From Sipunculus nudus (Eukaryota > Annelida > Sipuncula > Golfingiida > Sipunculidae), in contig CM049315.1 of assembly GCA_026874595.1 (NCBI GenBank), forward strand, positions 67,155,916 through 67,219,915: a DNA stretch of 64,000 bases, in the 5' to 3' direction. How positions within the stretch are numbered: position 1 is the stretch's first letter; every line of letters starts with the position of its first letter. The notes below the pieces were generated by a model that saw only the letters and a program-made list of their open reading frames with translations, was not told the origin of the DNA and did not search any database. This document shows, one piece after another, positions 24,668-37,822 of the stretch. Made by a program: the position numbers and the translations under genes.

Positions 24668-25593
24668 CTAACGGTTTGCAAGGATGAGTTAAGCAGGGCA
24701 ATTTACAACAATAGTAAGGTCGAGCTGACGGGTTCAGGAAGGCAATTTTCAACCTTAGTTAGGCTAGGCTGACGAGTTCAGCAGGACAATTTACAACCCA
24801 AGTAAGGCTAGGCTGACGAGTTCAGCACGGCAATTTACAACCTTTGTAAGGCAAGGCTGAGTTGTTAGCTTGGCAATTTACAGTCTTGGTAAGGCTAGGC
24901 CGACGGGTTCAGCAGGACAACTTACAACCTTAAGCCCAAAACACACTAACGCGCGCGTCACGCGTGAAATCCGGAAAGTCGCTCCACTCTATTATCTATG
25001 ACAAACAGATTAACGGGCGCGTCATGCGTCAGCTATCGCTCCTGGTGCGATTTTTGACGCGTGACGCGCGCTTGCCGAGTGGGGATTACTGATAATGACA
25101 TAACTAAAGAGAGGGTTTCCCTCCCCCAGCACTCGCATTCTGTATTAAACTGCGGGTGAAACGTTTGTTAAAATTCATTGAACTATAATTATTGATTTGT
25201 ATCTGGATAGAAAACGTGCAACAAAGCAACACAAATATATAAATATCGTTAAGAATAGTAACCGAGTTCTGTCATATTTAGAACATGTATTATCACAAAC
25301 GGATACATATTTGTATACAATTAATCCAATGCTGATTATCAAAATTACTATTTTTACGAAGATAAACAAAAAATACAAGAGGTGCTTGGTTAATACCAAC
25401 CGATCTGACGCGTCGTGCGCGTTGCAGCAGCGTTAGTGCGTTTTGAATTTGTCGCGTGGCGCCCGCGTTAGTCTGTTTTGGGCTTAAGAAGGGCTAGGCT
25501 AACGAGATCAGTAGGGCAATTTATAACCTTCGTAAGGCTAGGCCGACGGGTTCAGCAGGGCAACTTGCAACCTTAGAAGTGTTAGGCTGACCT
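24668..25593. repeat. 44-bp minisatellite interrupted by a MITE
   Basis: About eight units of the form GTAAGGCTAGGCTGACGAGT then TCAGCAGGACAATTTACAAC. The units lie on both sides of the insert at 24934-25483, so the array existed first. Confidence 0.9.
24930..25487. mobile_element. 550-bp MITE with TTAA target duplication
   Basis: The element (24934-25483) starts GCCCAAAACACACTAACGCG and ends with the near-exact inverse, CGCGTTAGTCTGTTTTGGGC. The inverted ends extend about 30 bp with a few mismatches. TTAA flanks both sides (24930-24933, 25484-25487), and removing the insert rejoins a 44-bp repeat unit. A TTAA duplication is typical of piggyBac-type elements. There is no transposase frame, so it is non-autonomous. 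Its ends are CpG-rich, unlike the surroundings. Confidence 0.8.
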
Positions 25594-28424
25594 ACATCAT
25601 TGGTCACTAGTATAGTAATGAGCGGGACCGTGTATGTCTCTGCTGGTATGGCAGTTCAAGTTTCTGTTCACAGATTCATTTAGGCATCATATTTTACCAT
25701 TACTGAGGGTGGAGTGAATGCAAAGCTCAATGAGGGAAGAAGAAATAATTATAAACCACATTTCAATCTGGTACAAGTTTATTATATACAGCAGAATCAT
25801 TTAAGCATAATCCACGTCCACTGTACAAGAATCACAATTGTACACTGTAAAAACATTAACTACGTACAGAGATACGTGGAGTACAGTCAGCAGGTCGGGT
25901 ACAACCCACAAAATAATATCCTATTCCACCCTCAACTCGTCCTTCCTGGAGCACCTTCAGAAATTCTTTAAATAAATCCTAACTCAATATATTTATATAT
26001 TATTAATATAAGTGCCATAAATACCTTGTACAATAATATACAGATGGTTTCAATAATAGTTTAGCAATCTATAATTCTCTTCTGGTCCTTGGTCGTTCTA
26101 TTACACCGTGGTGCTTCTTGTACATTCTGCGCACCAATAACACACTCTGTTTCCATAGAGCAACCAAGACACATAACATCTGATTTATAATAGTTAGCTC
26201 ATATTTCAGAGCATATTTCATTACATTTATTTTATTCCTACAATATAAATACTCTCAAGACATATTTCTGTATTATATACTATATTTTTATCAATATCAC
26301 TCAGCATTTTATCATAAGATTGGATTAAAATCATCCATACTGCCTCATGCATTTTTTGTCACAATTGACCTTTCAATTTCTGTACAAAATAAAAGCTAAA
26401 ATAGTAAACTGTGTTATAAAAAAGCATTAATATAAATAATTAGGCTGCATGAAAACATTAGCACAAAATAAGTACTTAAAATTTGCTGACAACACTGAAA
26501 TTAGCATATATATATATGTATATAAATATATTTAAATATAGTATATATATATATATATATATTATGAGACAAATCCCCAAGCACTATGTATAATTAAGCT
26601 GCCTTCTCCTCATCCTATTCATCTTTGGTTTCGAAGCAAATTGACTAGATACATCCCTTGTTTAACCTATATTTAACCTACAGGACGATTGTGTTACGTA
26701 TCTAGAAGGGTGAGAGAATATGTCTACAGAACATTTTCATCCTGGAATGTTGCATGCATTCTAAGACTGTACATGTTTAGACTGTATATATCAAATATCA
26801 CCTGACTCAACTAACCTGAACACACACAATCAGCAAAAGGGAAAACACATCCAATGTTAAAATGGACAACATTTCTGCTGGTCTTAATGTGTGTCAAAAT
26901 GATTAAGCAGTAATATTGCTACCCGTCTGATATTATGCAATGCCCTCTCTTAAACTGTGGACTAATTATATACTATGTTTACTTTGACAAACTTACTATA
27001 AACTAACTATCAGATTAGTATAAGCTTTTTTTTATTTGATAAATAATACAGTAAACTGAGACTCTGAGAATATGATTTAAGAGGGTAATTAAGCTAACTT
27101 AACATTCTCATTAAAGGAAACCTTTATTATTTGGAGGGAAACCATTTTTTCCTGGAGGTTTGATCTGGCTGATACAGATTAAGACCAAGTTAATTTATTG
27201 CATCAGCTACACTTCATTGTACACATGCAGTAGAGAAGAGGGCCACCATAACCCTTCTGAAGACCATTTTCATAGGGAAAATGTGTCAACAGAAATGGCA
27301 AATGAACTAAAACTTGGGTGTATAGAATTCTATTCCATCTGATGGCAGGGTTTCAAACCATCAGAATGATTGTCTTCATGTGAGCAGATACCTGTAAATA
27401 TATTTACACTGTAAGAAATGAGGTGACAGAAAATATGAAAAGAGACCTAGCTGATACATTTTGATCTTTTGATCAAGTGTTCCCTTTGATCAATAATTGT
27501 TTCCATATATCCCCATGAGACTTTGCACCATATTTATTATTGCAGTTCTAAAACTACGCTTTTACTTTCATATGAATATGTCTGGTTTCTTCTGTACAAA
27601 GAACCTATAAAAAATCTGTACATATATAAATAATACATCTCACATTCTTACCATTATGCAAATTCAGTCTCTATGAAATAATGACAATTTAAAGAAATAT
27701 CTAAAACATATTGATATGGTACATAAAATGGTCTGCTGCATAAAATTTCAACATTAATCCCAAACTAAGAGTTACTCGTAATACTTGTACTTCCTGTGTT
27801 AAATGCACCGCGTGATTATGCAGACTAGATTTAGATTCTCAGCTCGCAAAGCAAAATAATATACAATATATTAATCTTTTAAATGTTGATATTTTACACA
27901 GTAAATCATGATATCATATGCTGACCTCTTTTTAAAGTCTGTACTGATGATACCAAATACTGTGATATTATTTAAATAAAAGTACACATACCTGTCAGCA
28001 CTAGATTTACAATCTCAAATATTGAACACATAATAAAAGTGGACTTAAACCACAATTAAATCAGAGCTGACAAGGGTCAGCATGATAAAATAATTTGTAA
28101 CTAAAACTAAGTCTGATATTAAAGAGGAAAATCCCTCTCTGTCTAATACTTCCCCTGCTCTGCAGTCTTAACATGCAAATTCTTCAATTCTCCCATGTGT
28201 GAATTGTTCATCTTTCACACAAGAATGCTTACACTAGAGACATAATGTAACAATTCATTAGAGGGTCCCTGGGTCTCACAAAGAAAAAGCACATCTTCTT
28301 GTTCCACTGACATGGCACCCAAGCATAAAGGCGATGACTCATTTGGCGACACAATCTTGATAATACTGCAATGCCTCGTTTCAGCATACTGATATATACA
28401 ATGTGATTCAGGGACCAGTCATTA
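25594..28424 (-). other. Teneurin 3' flank, probably including its 3' UTR
   Basis: AT-rich sequence downstream of the teneurin stop (28425-28427). Several minus-strand AATAAA hexamers occur, including one at 25778-25783, so the UTR length cannot be decided. A (TA)n tract lies at about 26503-26562. No other gene is visible. Confidence 0.5.
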
Positions 28425-29278
28425 TCACCTTTTCCCAGATGAAAATTTGATATTTTTGGGATCATCTGCAAGTTGCGGGTACACACCCACATCACGTATG
28501 TAATAAGATGTCACATTCTCCACTCTGCCATAAAGTAATAATTTTTCTTTTTGTTTGGCTGTCCATGAATTCAGCCCCTCTTGATTGTTCTGTGCCATAT
28601 TTTTTTCCAGACGCCATGCGGCCTCTACCGCTCGTTCCTTGGCATGGCGTAATATTCGATGTCTTTCATGTTCAACAGTGGTACCAAACCTAATATTGAA
28701 CACACTATGATTGCCATGTAGGCGAATGTCAACCATTTCTGGTGCACGTTCTCTCCGTCCGTGACGGTGTACATTAATGTCTATCCCACCTCTGTGCTCC
28801 ACATCTCTAATATTTAGAGTTCGAATAATTTGTTCTGCCGCTGAAGCTTCAGGATGCACAAAGTAATGTGTGTCTCTGCCATGAAGTATAAACTCCATGT
28901 CCACAACTTGCGAATTGTTCAGTAAATGTGTGGCTAACTCTGTTTTAGCATCTGTATCAGAGCTGAGAATTGTCACATGGACCCTCTGTTCTTGGCTTGA
29001 TATCAAAACTGTAGGACCAAACAGAAAGCCAAGTGGTTTCCACCATTGCGTCAGATCCATGTCATGGCCACCATTGATGTCTGACTGTGGCATCGCTGAC
29101 AACGACTCAAAATTTGCCATGTCTCGCCTAAAGGCACATTCAAACGCTGATGTTGATGGCATCAGTGATTCTCTCTCCATCTGTAGTTCGGTATTACCAC
29201 GGAAATTTTCATCAAAATTCACCTTTGGTACTAGACTTGGTATGTTATAGCCTAGATGCTTCAACCAGCTGTTGACAT
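28425..29278 (-). CDS. Ten-m: Teneurin terminal exon: Tox-GHH and TCAP-like tail
   Basis: The exon starts after TTCCAG in phase 1 (first full residues [11 protein letters not shown]) and ends KFSSGKR then TGA. It encodes the linker, the Tox-GHH fold with the HGRDTHYF motif, a basic RHGRRER stretch where a processing site occurs in other teneurins, and a teneurin C-terminal associated peptide (TCAP) region with KLLLYGRV and a final GKR. The GKR ending is the classical amidation signal of TCAP. The GHH domain is a eukaryotic relic of a bacterial fold and part of this adhesion protein. Confidence 0.95.
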
Positions 29279-32200
29279 CTGGAATGATAAAAACATATTT
29301 CGTACATTTATTTACCTTTCTAAATAACATACACTGCTCTAATTGCAGGAGCACCAGGCCTGCTGTACCAAAGGAATTGTTACTAAAGTGCACACAAATT
29401 AATCTTCGGAATATTCAGGATCTGCAAAATCTACTCTTTATAAAATTCCACACTTTATAAAGTTTAAGTCATGTGGTTTCAGTATTGTAATAGTAATTTG
29501 TAACAGCCTTGTAAATCATTAACATGTTTAAATGTGATTAAAATGTGCATCTCTTGGTCTTATTAGTATGAATTTAAAATGCAAGTTCAATACATGGCAT
29601 ATGTTGGAACTGCACAATCAATGGAGTATCTTTGACAAATCTTTGCTCTTGCAATGGCCACGTATATATGTTATCCAGATGTAAACCATTCTTGGACATG
29701 TTAAGAAGGGACTGACAAGGCTTCTTACCTTTGCTGAAGAGCTTGTCATGTACATTCCTAGGGTTGATAATGTCCATGTACTGATAAAGGTTGGCCAGTT
29801 CTGGTAATGACGTCAACTTTGGAACTGATCTCAAGAACCAGCCATAATCTGGAGCGATCCAGCGGCCGAGTGTAGGATCGTACCAGCGAGACCCCATGTG
29901 GATGAGCTGGGTCCTCGGATCACTTAGTCCCATCTTATAACCAAATGGGAAATAGAACTGAGGCGCAGAGTCAGTAACTTGTTCCCCCAACGGGTTGTAC
30001 GTCATCTGCTTAATGACGCTTCCTGTGATGTCATATATGACAAGTGGTGACCCCATGGGGTCAAGTGCAACATAATACATTGCGTCACTTTCAACAGCGA
30101 ATAACAACCCCTCCTCATTATAGTGCAGTGTCAAAAGCTGCTTCCCAACTTGATTGAAAATATGTGTGATCTGGTCTTTGTTTTTAACATTTGCATAAAA
30201 ATACTGTTGTAAATAACCACCATAGATATCCTTGCGAGCGACCAGCCTCCGCTCAGAGTCATAGAAATATCTAATATCATATTTACCAGGTTCATATGCA
30301 CTCATCAACAAGCCATTGGAGTTGAACTGAAAGTGTTCACTATTACGACCAATCAGGAATCCATCCTGATCATAATTATAAACTTTGTCTTTGTAGGAAG
30401 TGACCTGGTTGCGGACGTTGATCTCAACAACTGTTCTCTTTTCTTTAAATGTTATTTCTTGAATATTACTGTTTGCATCATACTTGAATTGCCAAATGGG
30501 TCGGCCATTCTCAATTGCCTGGAGTAGATTTCCATCAATATCATAATCATACTGATAAATCTTTTCATCTGAGCCAATTTTCATTTTCCACTGATGCAAT
30601 CGGTTCAGTGATGTATACTGCAGTTCCATTAAGAACATGTCCTTGTTATTGACTCTGTACTTCACGTTATGCAGGCGGCCATACTTGTCACTGTCTCTTG
30701 TAATATCCATGTTGTTATCTCGCATGACCTGTTTGCCAAGCTGAGGGTATTTGAACATGAAGCTTTTTAAGTTTGACAATTTCCCTGTTTGGCCATCATA
30801 ACTGATATTCATGGACTTAATGTTAATGCCAGCAATGGAACCTTCAAACCCAATGACTCGGAAATGTTCGTCGTAGTTATAAGTGAAGGCAGCTGGTTTC
30901 AGCTGGAGGTGCTCAGTGTTGCTGCTGAACGTGATGTTCGTCTTCTTGATGATAGCTCCTGCTGGTTCCGTATTAATCGTACATTTGTAATCAAAAGCCA
31001 TCCGATCATATAAAGTGCTCTCTACGATGACGTCCATTTCCTCATCATACTTGAACGAAATATCCGTCCAATCATGCACCACTTGTTTCAGTCGCCCGTA
31101 ACTGTTGTAATGGAAGTAGATGCGTCGCTCTGTACTGGGGTACCATATGTGTTTAAGTTTGCCGTTTCCGTTGAAGTCATGGATGTAGAAACCTTTGGTC
31201 TCTGGAGGAGCATACATTATTCTCTGTATGTTGAACGACATCAGCATTCGGAACAAATGTTTGCTGAGGCCAGGCATCATAATTTCAGCCAGGTTTCCAT
31301 AGTTGTCATAACGGAAAATGTACTGCTTCCCACTTGGCAGAAAGACATCACTCGGCTGAAAGGAAAAATTTGAACTTTACACATTTTGTAAAAATATTTG
31401 CATTTTGCACTGCACTTTCATTTGGGGGTATTTATGGAAATTCTTAAACTGCATGTATTTAAAAGAACTGTCAGGATATAAATACATATCAGATTAATAC
31501 TTTCAGGAACTATTTTAGATTAAAATTCTGTACCCCTGAAATTAAGTTACAGCCTCATCAACACATTGATTACAGAATATGCAGCCCCAGAATGTTCTCA
31601 ATTCATGAATATACACAGGAATATATTCATGATTTCTATTTTAATATTAGTCTCACACAAACAGATTTGATGGAACAACTGATCCTTATTTTCTTTATAG
31701 CATATGTAAATTCCTAGCAAAGTAAATAATATTTTGACATATTTGAAAAGTCTTCATTATGAATATTAAGTCATTCATTAAAATCAAATATAAAGTTTAC
31801 AATGCCTTTAAATTCATAATTAATTCCCACCCGTAATATATTAGAAATGGAATGATCAAATTATAGTTCAAAAAAATTTACACACGTTACAATATTAGTG
31901 ATGGAACAGTAACTAATGATCCAACAGTAAAAGATGTCAGAAGTTAAGGTCAAATCTTAAACAAAGACAAACATAAATATCATAAAGACTAAAAATTTCT
32001 TTGAATGGACAAACATTACACAATGTCTTCATAACTCTCCCATCCTTATACTCCGAAAACTTTAATACAGCATGACATACTTATTAAACAGACCATGTGA
32101 GTTACCACTGTTACCACTGTGAGTACACACCTTGGCCCCGTTCTTGTAGAGAAACCTGTATTTGGCTCTGTTTGAGAACTTGCGCTCTATGAGGAACCCA

Positions 32201-35200
32201 GTCTGTGGTTGGTGTGTGTGATGCAGGGTGTACTCCCCCCGCGTGAACAAAGCAGGATGCTGGTCGCTGTACGAGATATTCAGTCCGACCTGGGAGCGGA
32301 AAGGTGTGATGTTGGTGATCTGGCCTCGAGTGTTGTACACGACCTGTAGGATCTGGTTCAGACTGTAATCCAGCACGATCTCCGTACTCGTCACGCGATT
32401 GTATTCAATGGTCAGCAAGTTCTCTCCATTCACCTGGAAAGGTAAACTAACCATGCTCAATTGGAGGTATATACAAAATGTTGCCATAGTTACCACTTAC
32501 CTCTTTCGACTGGGGAAAGAGCAACTCAGGGATGGCTAGGCTTGGACTTAGATAAATTGCTGCCATTGGGCCATGAGACTTCATCATAAATGGAGTAAAA
32601 ATGATCAATCAAAATACAAATTAAATTTCAGGGCCAAGTAAAGAAGTTGCTTCTTAGACTATTCTTTTTTTGGTAAGGAAATGTTATCCCTCACTTACTC
32701 TATCAGAAAATATTCAAAACAAGTGTTCAACACAATTGGGAGGAGGATGTGGGGCATGTTTTGTTTCTTGACACATTGTTTACTTTCAATTTCATGCAAA
32801 ATGCAGGCACATTTGTCAGACCCATCCCAAGATACATTGCACAGGAAGTGACCTGCCAAATCTGTGCATATATATATTTCCCATCATGCTCTGTACAAGA
32901 AGATGTAACATCTGTGCAGGTGTCAGCACATACTTCAAGTGATTTTTGTAGTTGGGTGTTTGAGATTATCTGACATGTGACATTATCAGGTGGTGGTACG
33001 ATCCCATGATGCAAGTGGAGAGCAAATTCATTGCTATGAATATGCATCAGACAGCATTTCATGAATATGTACAAGGTGACTAGGTATGAGGGCATCACTT
33101 GTGAGCAAACCAAGTGGAAGTCATACAATTCCCAACAGGCCTCTTAACACATTTTAGAAAACATTTGAGATAAAAAAAAATTTCCACAGGTAGAAAATAA
33201 TGATTTAGCATAAATCAATATTTAGAAAATTTAGATTTGGATTTCTGCTAGATTACTTCAAAAAAATTTTTATGAGTATTCCTTCATTAATAATAAATTT
33301 ATATATACACAAAATAATCAGAACTTTCAGTTCATGAATATTATTTCCATTTAAGAATATCAATTTCCATTCATGAATATTTATTTCCAAATGTAAGAAA
33401 AGTACCATAAAGAAAGCAAGAAACCTATAATGAAACCAATAATCATCAAACCACTGTAACTCGTTGGACTTGTTATTATGCTGTGATGAATAAAACCACA
33501 TTATGAAAGGACACCCAGTCTCACAAAGGAAAGATTTTTATCCAATGTCCTTATTAACCCAAACATTACAGTAATACTATGCTGTTCATATGACATAACA
33601 TCTCGGAATAAATGCATCATGATCAAATATATTAGGGGAAGGGTAATTATTTACAAATAAAGGCAATGAAATTCCAAAGTAAGCTAGTTCTTATGTTGTT
33701 TTCTTACAACATCATTAACTGCATGGTTAAGATACTAATCATGCCAGCCATTTTGCTTAATTATCCTCGTGTTTAATTCAGTTCTGACAGAACCATGTCA
33801 GTTTTATAGTTTGTGGCAGACTCTTTCCAGAAAACCAGACAATGTGACTTTAACTGATGTAGTAGAATGAATATATATACAATGTCAATAAGTGCAAATT
33901 TTCCACAGAAATAAAAACTCAATGTAATGAATACTGCAACACAAATTGTATTTGAATATCATGTAAGTTAATTGACAATATTATCTGTCAATATATATCA
34001 TTTTAATTGAAACTCTGTAATGTTAAAACAATTAAAGAGAATATATTGCTTTTGCAGCATAAAATTACTCGCTGCTAAAAATAAGTTTACTTTCACAATA
34101 TACCACTTATACCAGAACCAGACTTGAAATCAAGTGCAACGTTTACAACTGTAACAACTGCAATTTCCTTTTAAGCATTTATTAAAGCAAAGCTATGAAT
34201 GAAATATTAAACGGGAACAGATTCCATAAAGGGAAACAAAGTGATACAAAGGCTGCAGGTGCATTAAAATTTGAAGGTGTGACACAAATTTGACAGACTC
34301 TGGCAGGTTTGGTGAGGTGCTTTGCAACAATCACAAAAGGGTTGTTTTGATGTTTCTGCCAAGAAGATGGCCAGAAGCATCTGTGCTTTGGCATTTGTGC
34401 TCGGTGACGCACAACCAGCTGTGAAATTAAGCCACAAAATTCACGCCAGTAACCACAATTTGCACTGAACACACCAGAAGCAGTAAAATGTTAAAATATC
34501 ACTTTCTGTTTGTGAGAATATTTAATCAAATGTTATGGTTCTAAAAGCTTTACTTCTATTAATTTTTTTTAATTTCTTTAACTTTTAATATTCAGAAATA
34601 TAAATCTGCTTCTTACAAAGAGAGATACTGACCAACTCCATACAAGACAACAACCAAATGCCCTTACAAGATATGCAATGCAAACATTTCCAAAAAGTTG
34701 TGCATTTAGGAAACAAGGGTTAAGAAATATTTCCAAAATATTTGTAATATATTAAAAAATAATAAGTAAAATTTTGTTGCCAAAAACATGGGTTGCCCTC
34801 TGGTGAAATTTATCATCAAGGGCAAAGGTGAAGCATGACAAAATATTGGAGGATATACAATATTTATTTGAGTAGGCAGGGTCAAAATAAGCAGGCCTGA
34901 TGGTGGTTGGTGATTGACTGTGACATAGTGATGTGCAAAATAGCATTTATATTTGAAATTCCAGTGAGATGGGTCATTCACAAACATGTTCTACATCTGC
35001 ATGAAATAGCCTGATAGTACTAAAAATTCAAAAAAGTACTTATACAAACCAAGTTTTAAATATCCTGACCCCAAGCTCTGGGTTTACAACTGTTCATCAC
35101 ACATAAGGAACAAGTTGGCATTATCATAATGATATAATAACATAGGATTTGATAATCAATTGGTTTTCTACCATAACCATAGGGACACAGATGTTAGATC

Positions 35201-37768
35201 AAGGAGACCGGTTTACATTCAGTGTTAAGTGTTATATGATTCAGTCATAGGCAACTAGCTTTATTTAGGCAAGCATTTTATTAGAACATTGATCATTTGA
35301 GGGGACAAAAAGCAACTTTTCCTTGGACTGGTGCCAGAATGATGTTCTTGTCAAAAAGTCCCCAGGAAAAATTAACTGAAAAATGCATCTAGTTCAGAAA
35401 GGAATAAACACTTTTTATTTAGATATGACTTGTGGATTCAAAAATATTCATTGGTTGGCTGCCTTCTGAACAGATAAAAGAAAGGGGGCATATCATACTC
35501 AAAAGTCAGAATGAAGTTCTTAAATTTTTAATGTAAGTAGACTATAATTATCAAAGAATTATGCATAATCACCCGTTTCTACTGGGTCTCAGGGCATCCA
35601 TTCTGTGCTTTTGTGCTGCCCATATTTTCCCCATTATTCTTCAATGTGTCCCTGATTGGAAATTCAAATAGGTTTCCTAGATTTTTTACCCCCATCAAAT
35701 TATCTAACTGAATAAATGAAATAATTTCCTTGTTTTCTCTGATGGCAAGATGTTTTCTGGTAAGCATATGAAAACATGGGACTTTATACATTTTAGTTGA
35801 AAAACTATACATCATGTTCATATATCTCTATCCCTGTTTTTCAATTTCCCTATTTTGCTATGCCATGTGTGGAAACTGAACATGCTTTTTGTAATTTTTT
35901 TCATATTTCAGGATGACTGGTAATGATAAAGATAAAATTAAGAACAAAACAAAGTCAAATCATATTGTTTGACCAACCTCGGCTGTTGTCCTGTATCTGC
36001 TGAGTGGTAGCCTATGGTGGCGTCTCCATCCCATATAAATCACAAAACTGCTTAACATGTTCTGGTGAGAATGCACCAAAAGTCAAACCAATGTAAAATT
36101 CTTATAAGTTTAAAATAGCTATCATATGTTATCACTTGAAGGACCAGTAGTTATTATGAAACAAATTAAAAAAATATGAAAATTCACTCAAACAGGTCAT
36201 ACCCATTGAATAAGTCTCATAAGGCAAATTAGCAAAACATCAGGACACCAATGAACATATCTGAACCCACACACTTAATGTAGTTAATCTCTCAGTAGAC
36301 ATGAAATCTAGATGCCTTAAAATAACATCTAGAGGTCCATATATTTACAACTTATTTAAAGGAAAATGGCACCCGTGCTCCTGGCACCTACCGTAAGGGC
36401 TTTGGTGTTATAGCCAATAGTGCGAGCAGAGGCAGCATCATGCAAATCATGCTCCGTAGCTTGTATGCCACTTTGGTGGTGGCCATCATGCCTAAATCGT
36501 GCACTGCCTACCCGCAGTCTACGACCTATCTTGGCGATCACCTTGCTACGCCGGAATTTCCCTTCACGGCGTAAATAGTATCGCCATTCTAAACGATGCA
36601 TCAAGTTGTCAGGCAGGATGACCTTTCGTTTGACCTTGAGCTCATGTTCAAAATCAAGCAAGGGGTGAGGCTGGGTTTCCACGGTAACTGCCATTTTCCA
36701 TGGATACTCTATCACTAGGGCTCCACTGTCTTTGAATGATACCTGCTTCTTTGAGTTTCCTGGTAAGAAAAAAATATATAATTAAAGCATGAAGATATTA
36801 TTCACTGTAAAAACCTGGAAACAAGCTGGGTGATATACCTGACCACACAAATCATGATATATGGATCCATCCAGATGATACTAGATTGGTATTTGCAAAG
36901 AAAATACAGAAAATTTCAGAAGGCATACATTTTTCCGCAAAATGCCCCTATTATCGCTAACTCTCAGTCATTTTCCACGCCACTCCTAATAGGATTCTTG
37001 GTGATGTCCTAAATATAAGGCACAAAGTTTACTCCATAAACATCCCCAATTTGTTAATGATATTATCCTAATATAATACGCTTATTCCATTGGACACTTT
37101 GCCGTTTATATTACAAGATTAAAATAATTAGCCCATGAAACATTTATATGATCCTTACACACCAATCAAACAAGTATCAATCTTCCTTTATGAATCCTAA
37201 ATGATGTGATTCTCTGCAAATACACACACCATTTGCAAAGGCTGGCTGGGCATACAACTTCCAAGTTTATACTTTTAGGCATCAATCATTACATGTACAT
37301 GACAGAGACAAACAATGTTGGTACATGAGATGATCTTCAGTTAAACACCAAAAAAGGGGTTCCCAAAATACTGATATTTTGATAACCTTCATGATGATTA
37401 CATGTTTGTTCAATACCAGTATATCACCCAACACTACCAGGAGGTTTGCTGTCAATCAACCTGTTCATAACACAAAGGAGAAATGCAAAACAGAACTTTA
37501 ATGTAAGCTCACTTCCTAAACTTAAAGGCAGATAAACCAAACAAGAGCAAGTCAATGTTTTAACAGTTACAGTTAGGCCACATGCTGATAAGTCTCATAA
37601 CAAAATTTCAGATATTTCAGTGCATAAATGAACAGGTAAAAAAGTTTTCATTAAAAGCTGTGCCCAAATTTAAGCAAACTGGGCATGCTTAAATAACTGG
37701 AAGAGCAAACAAATATACAATATCTGGAAAACTGTAGGAAATGCCATTTTTAAGGATTGAATCATGCA

Positions 37769-37822
<54 letters not shown>

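Noticed and set aside
28425..29278. Stand-alone bacterial-type GHH toxin gene
   Set aside because: The Tox-GHH region is spliced in frame to the teneurin YD shell and is a standard part of all teneurins.
36356..36511. Extension of the exon frame past the GTAGGC donor
   Set aside because: The next exon (32131-32433) continues the conserved sequence directly after RRLR, so this is intron read-through.
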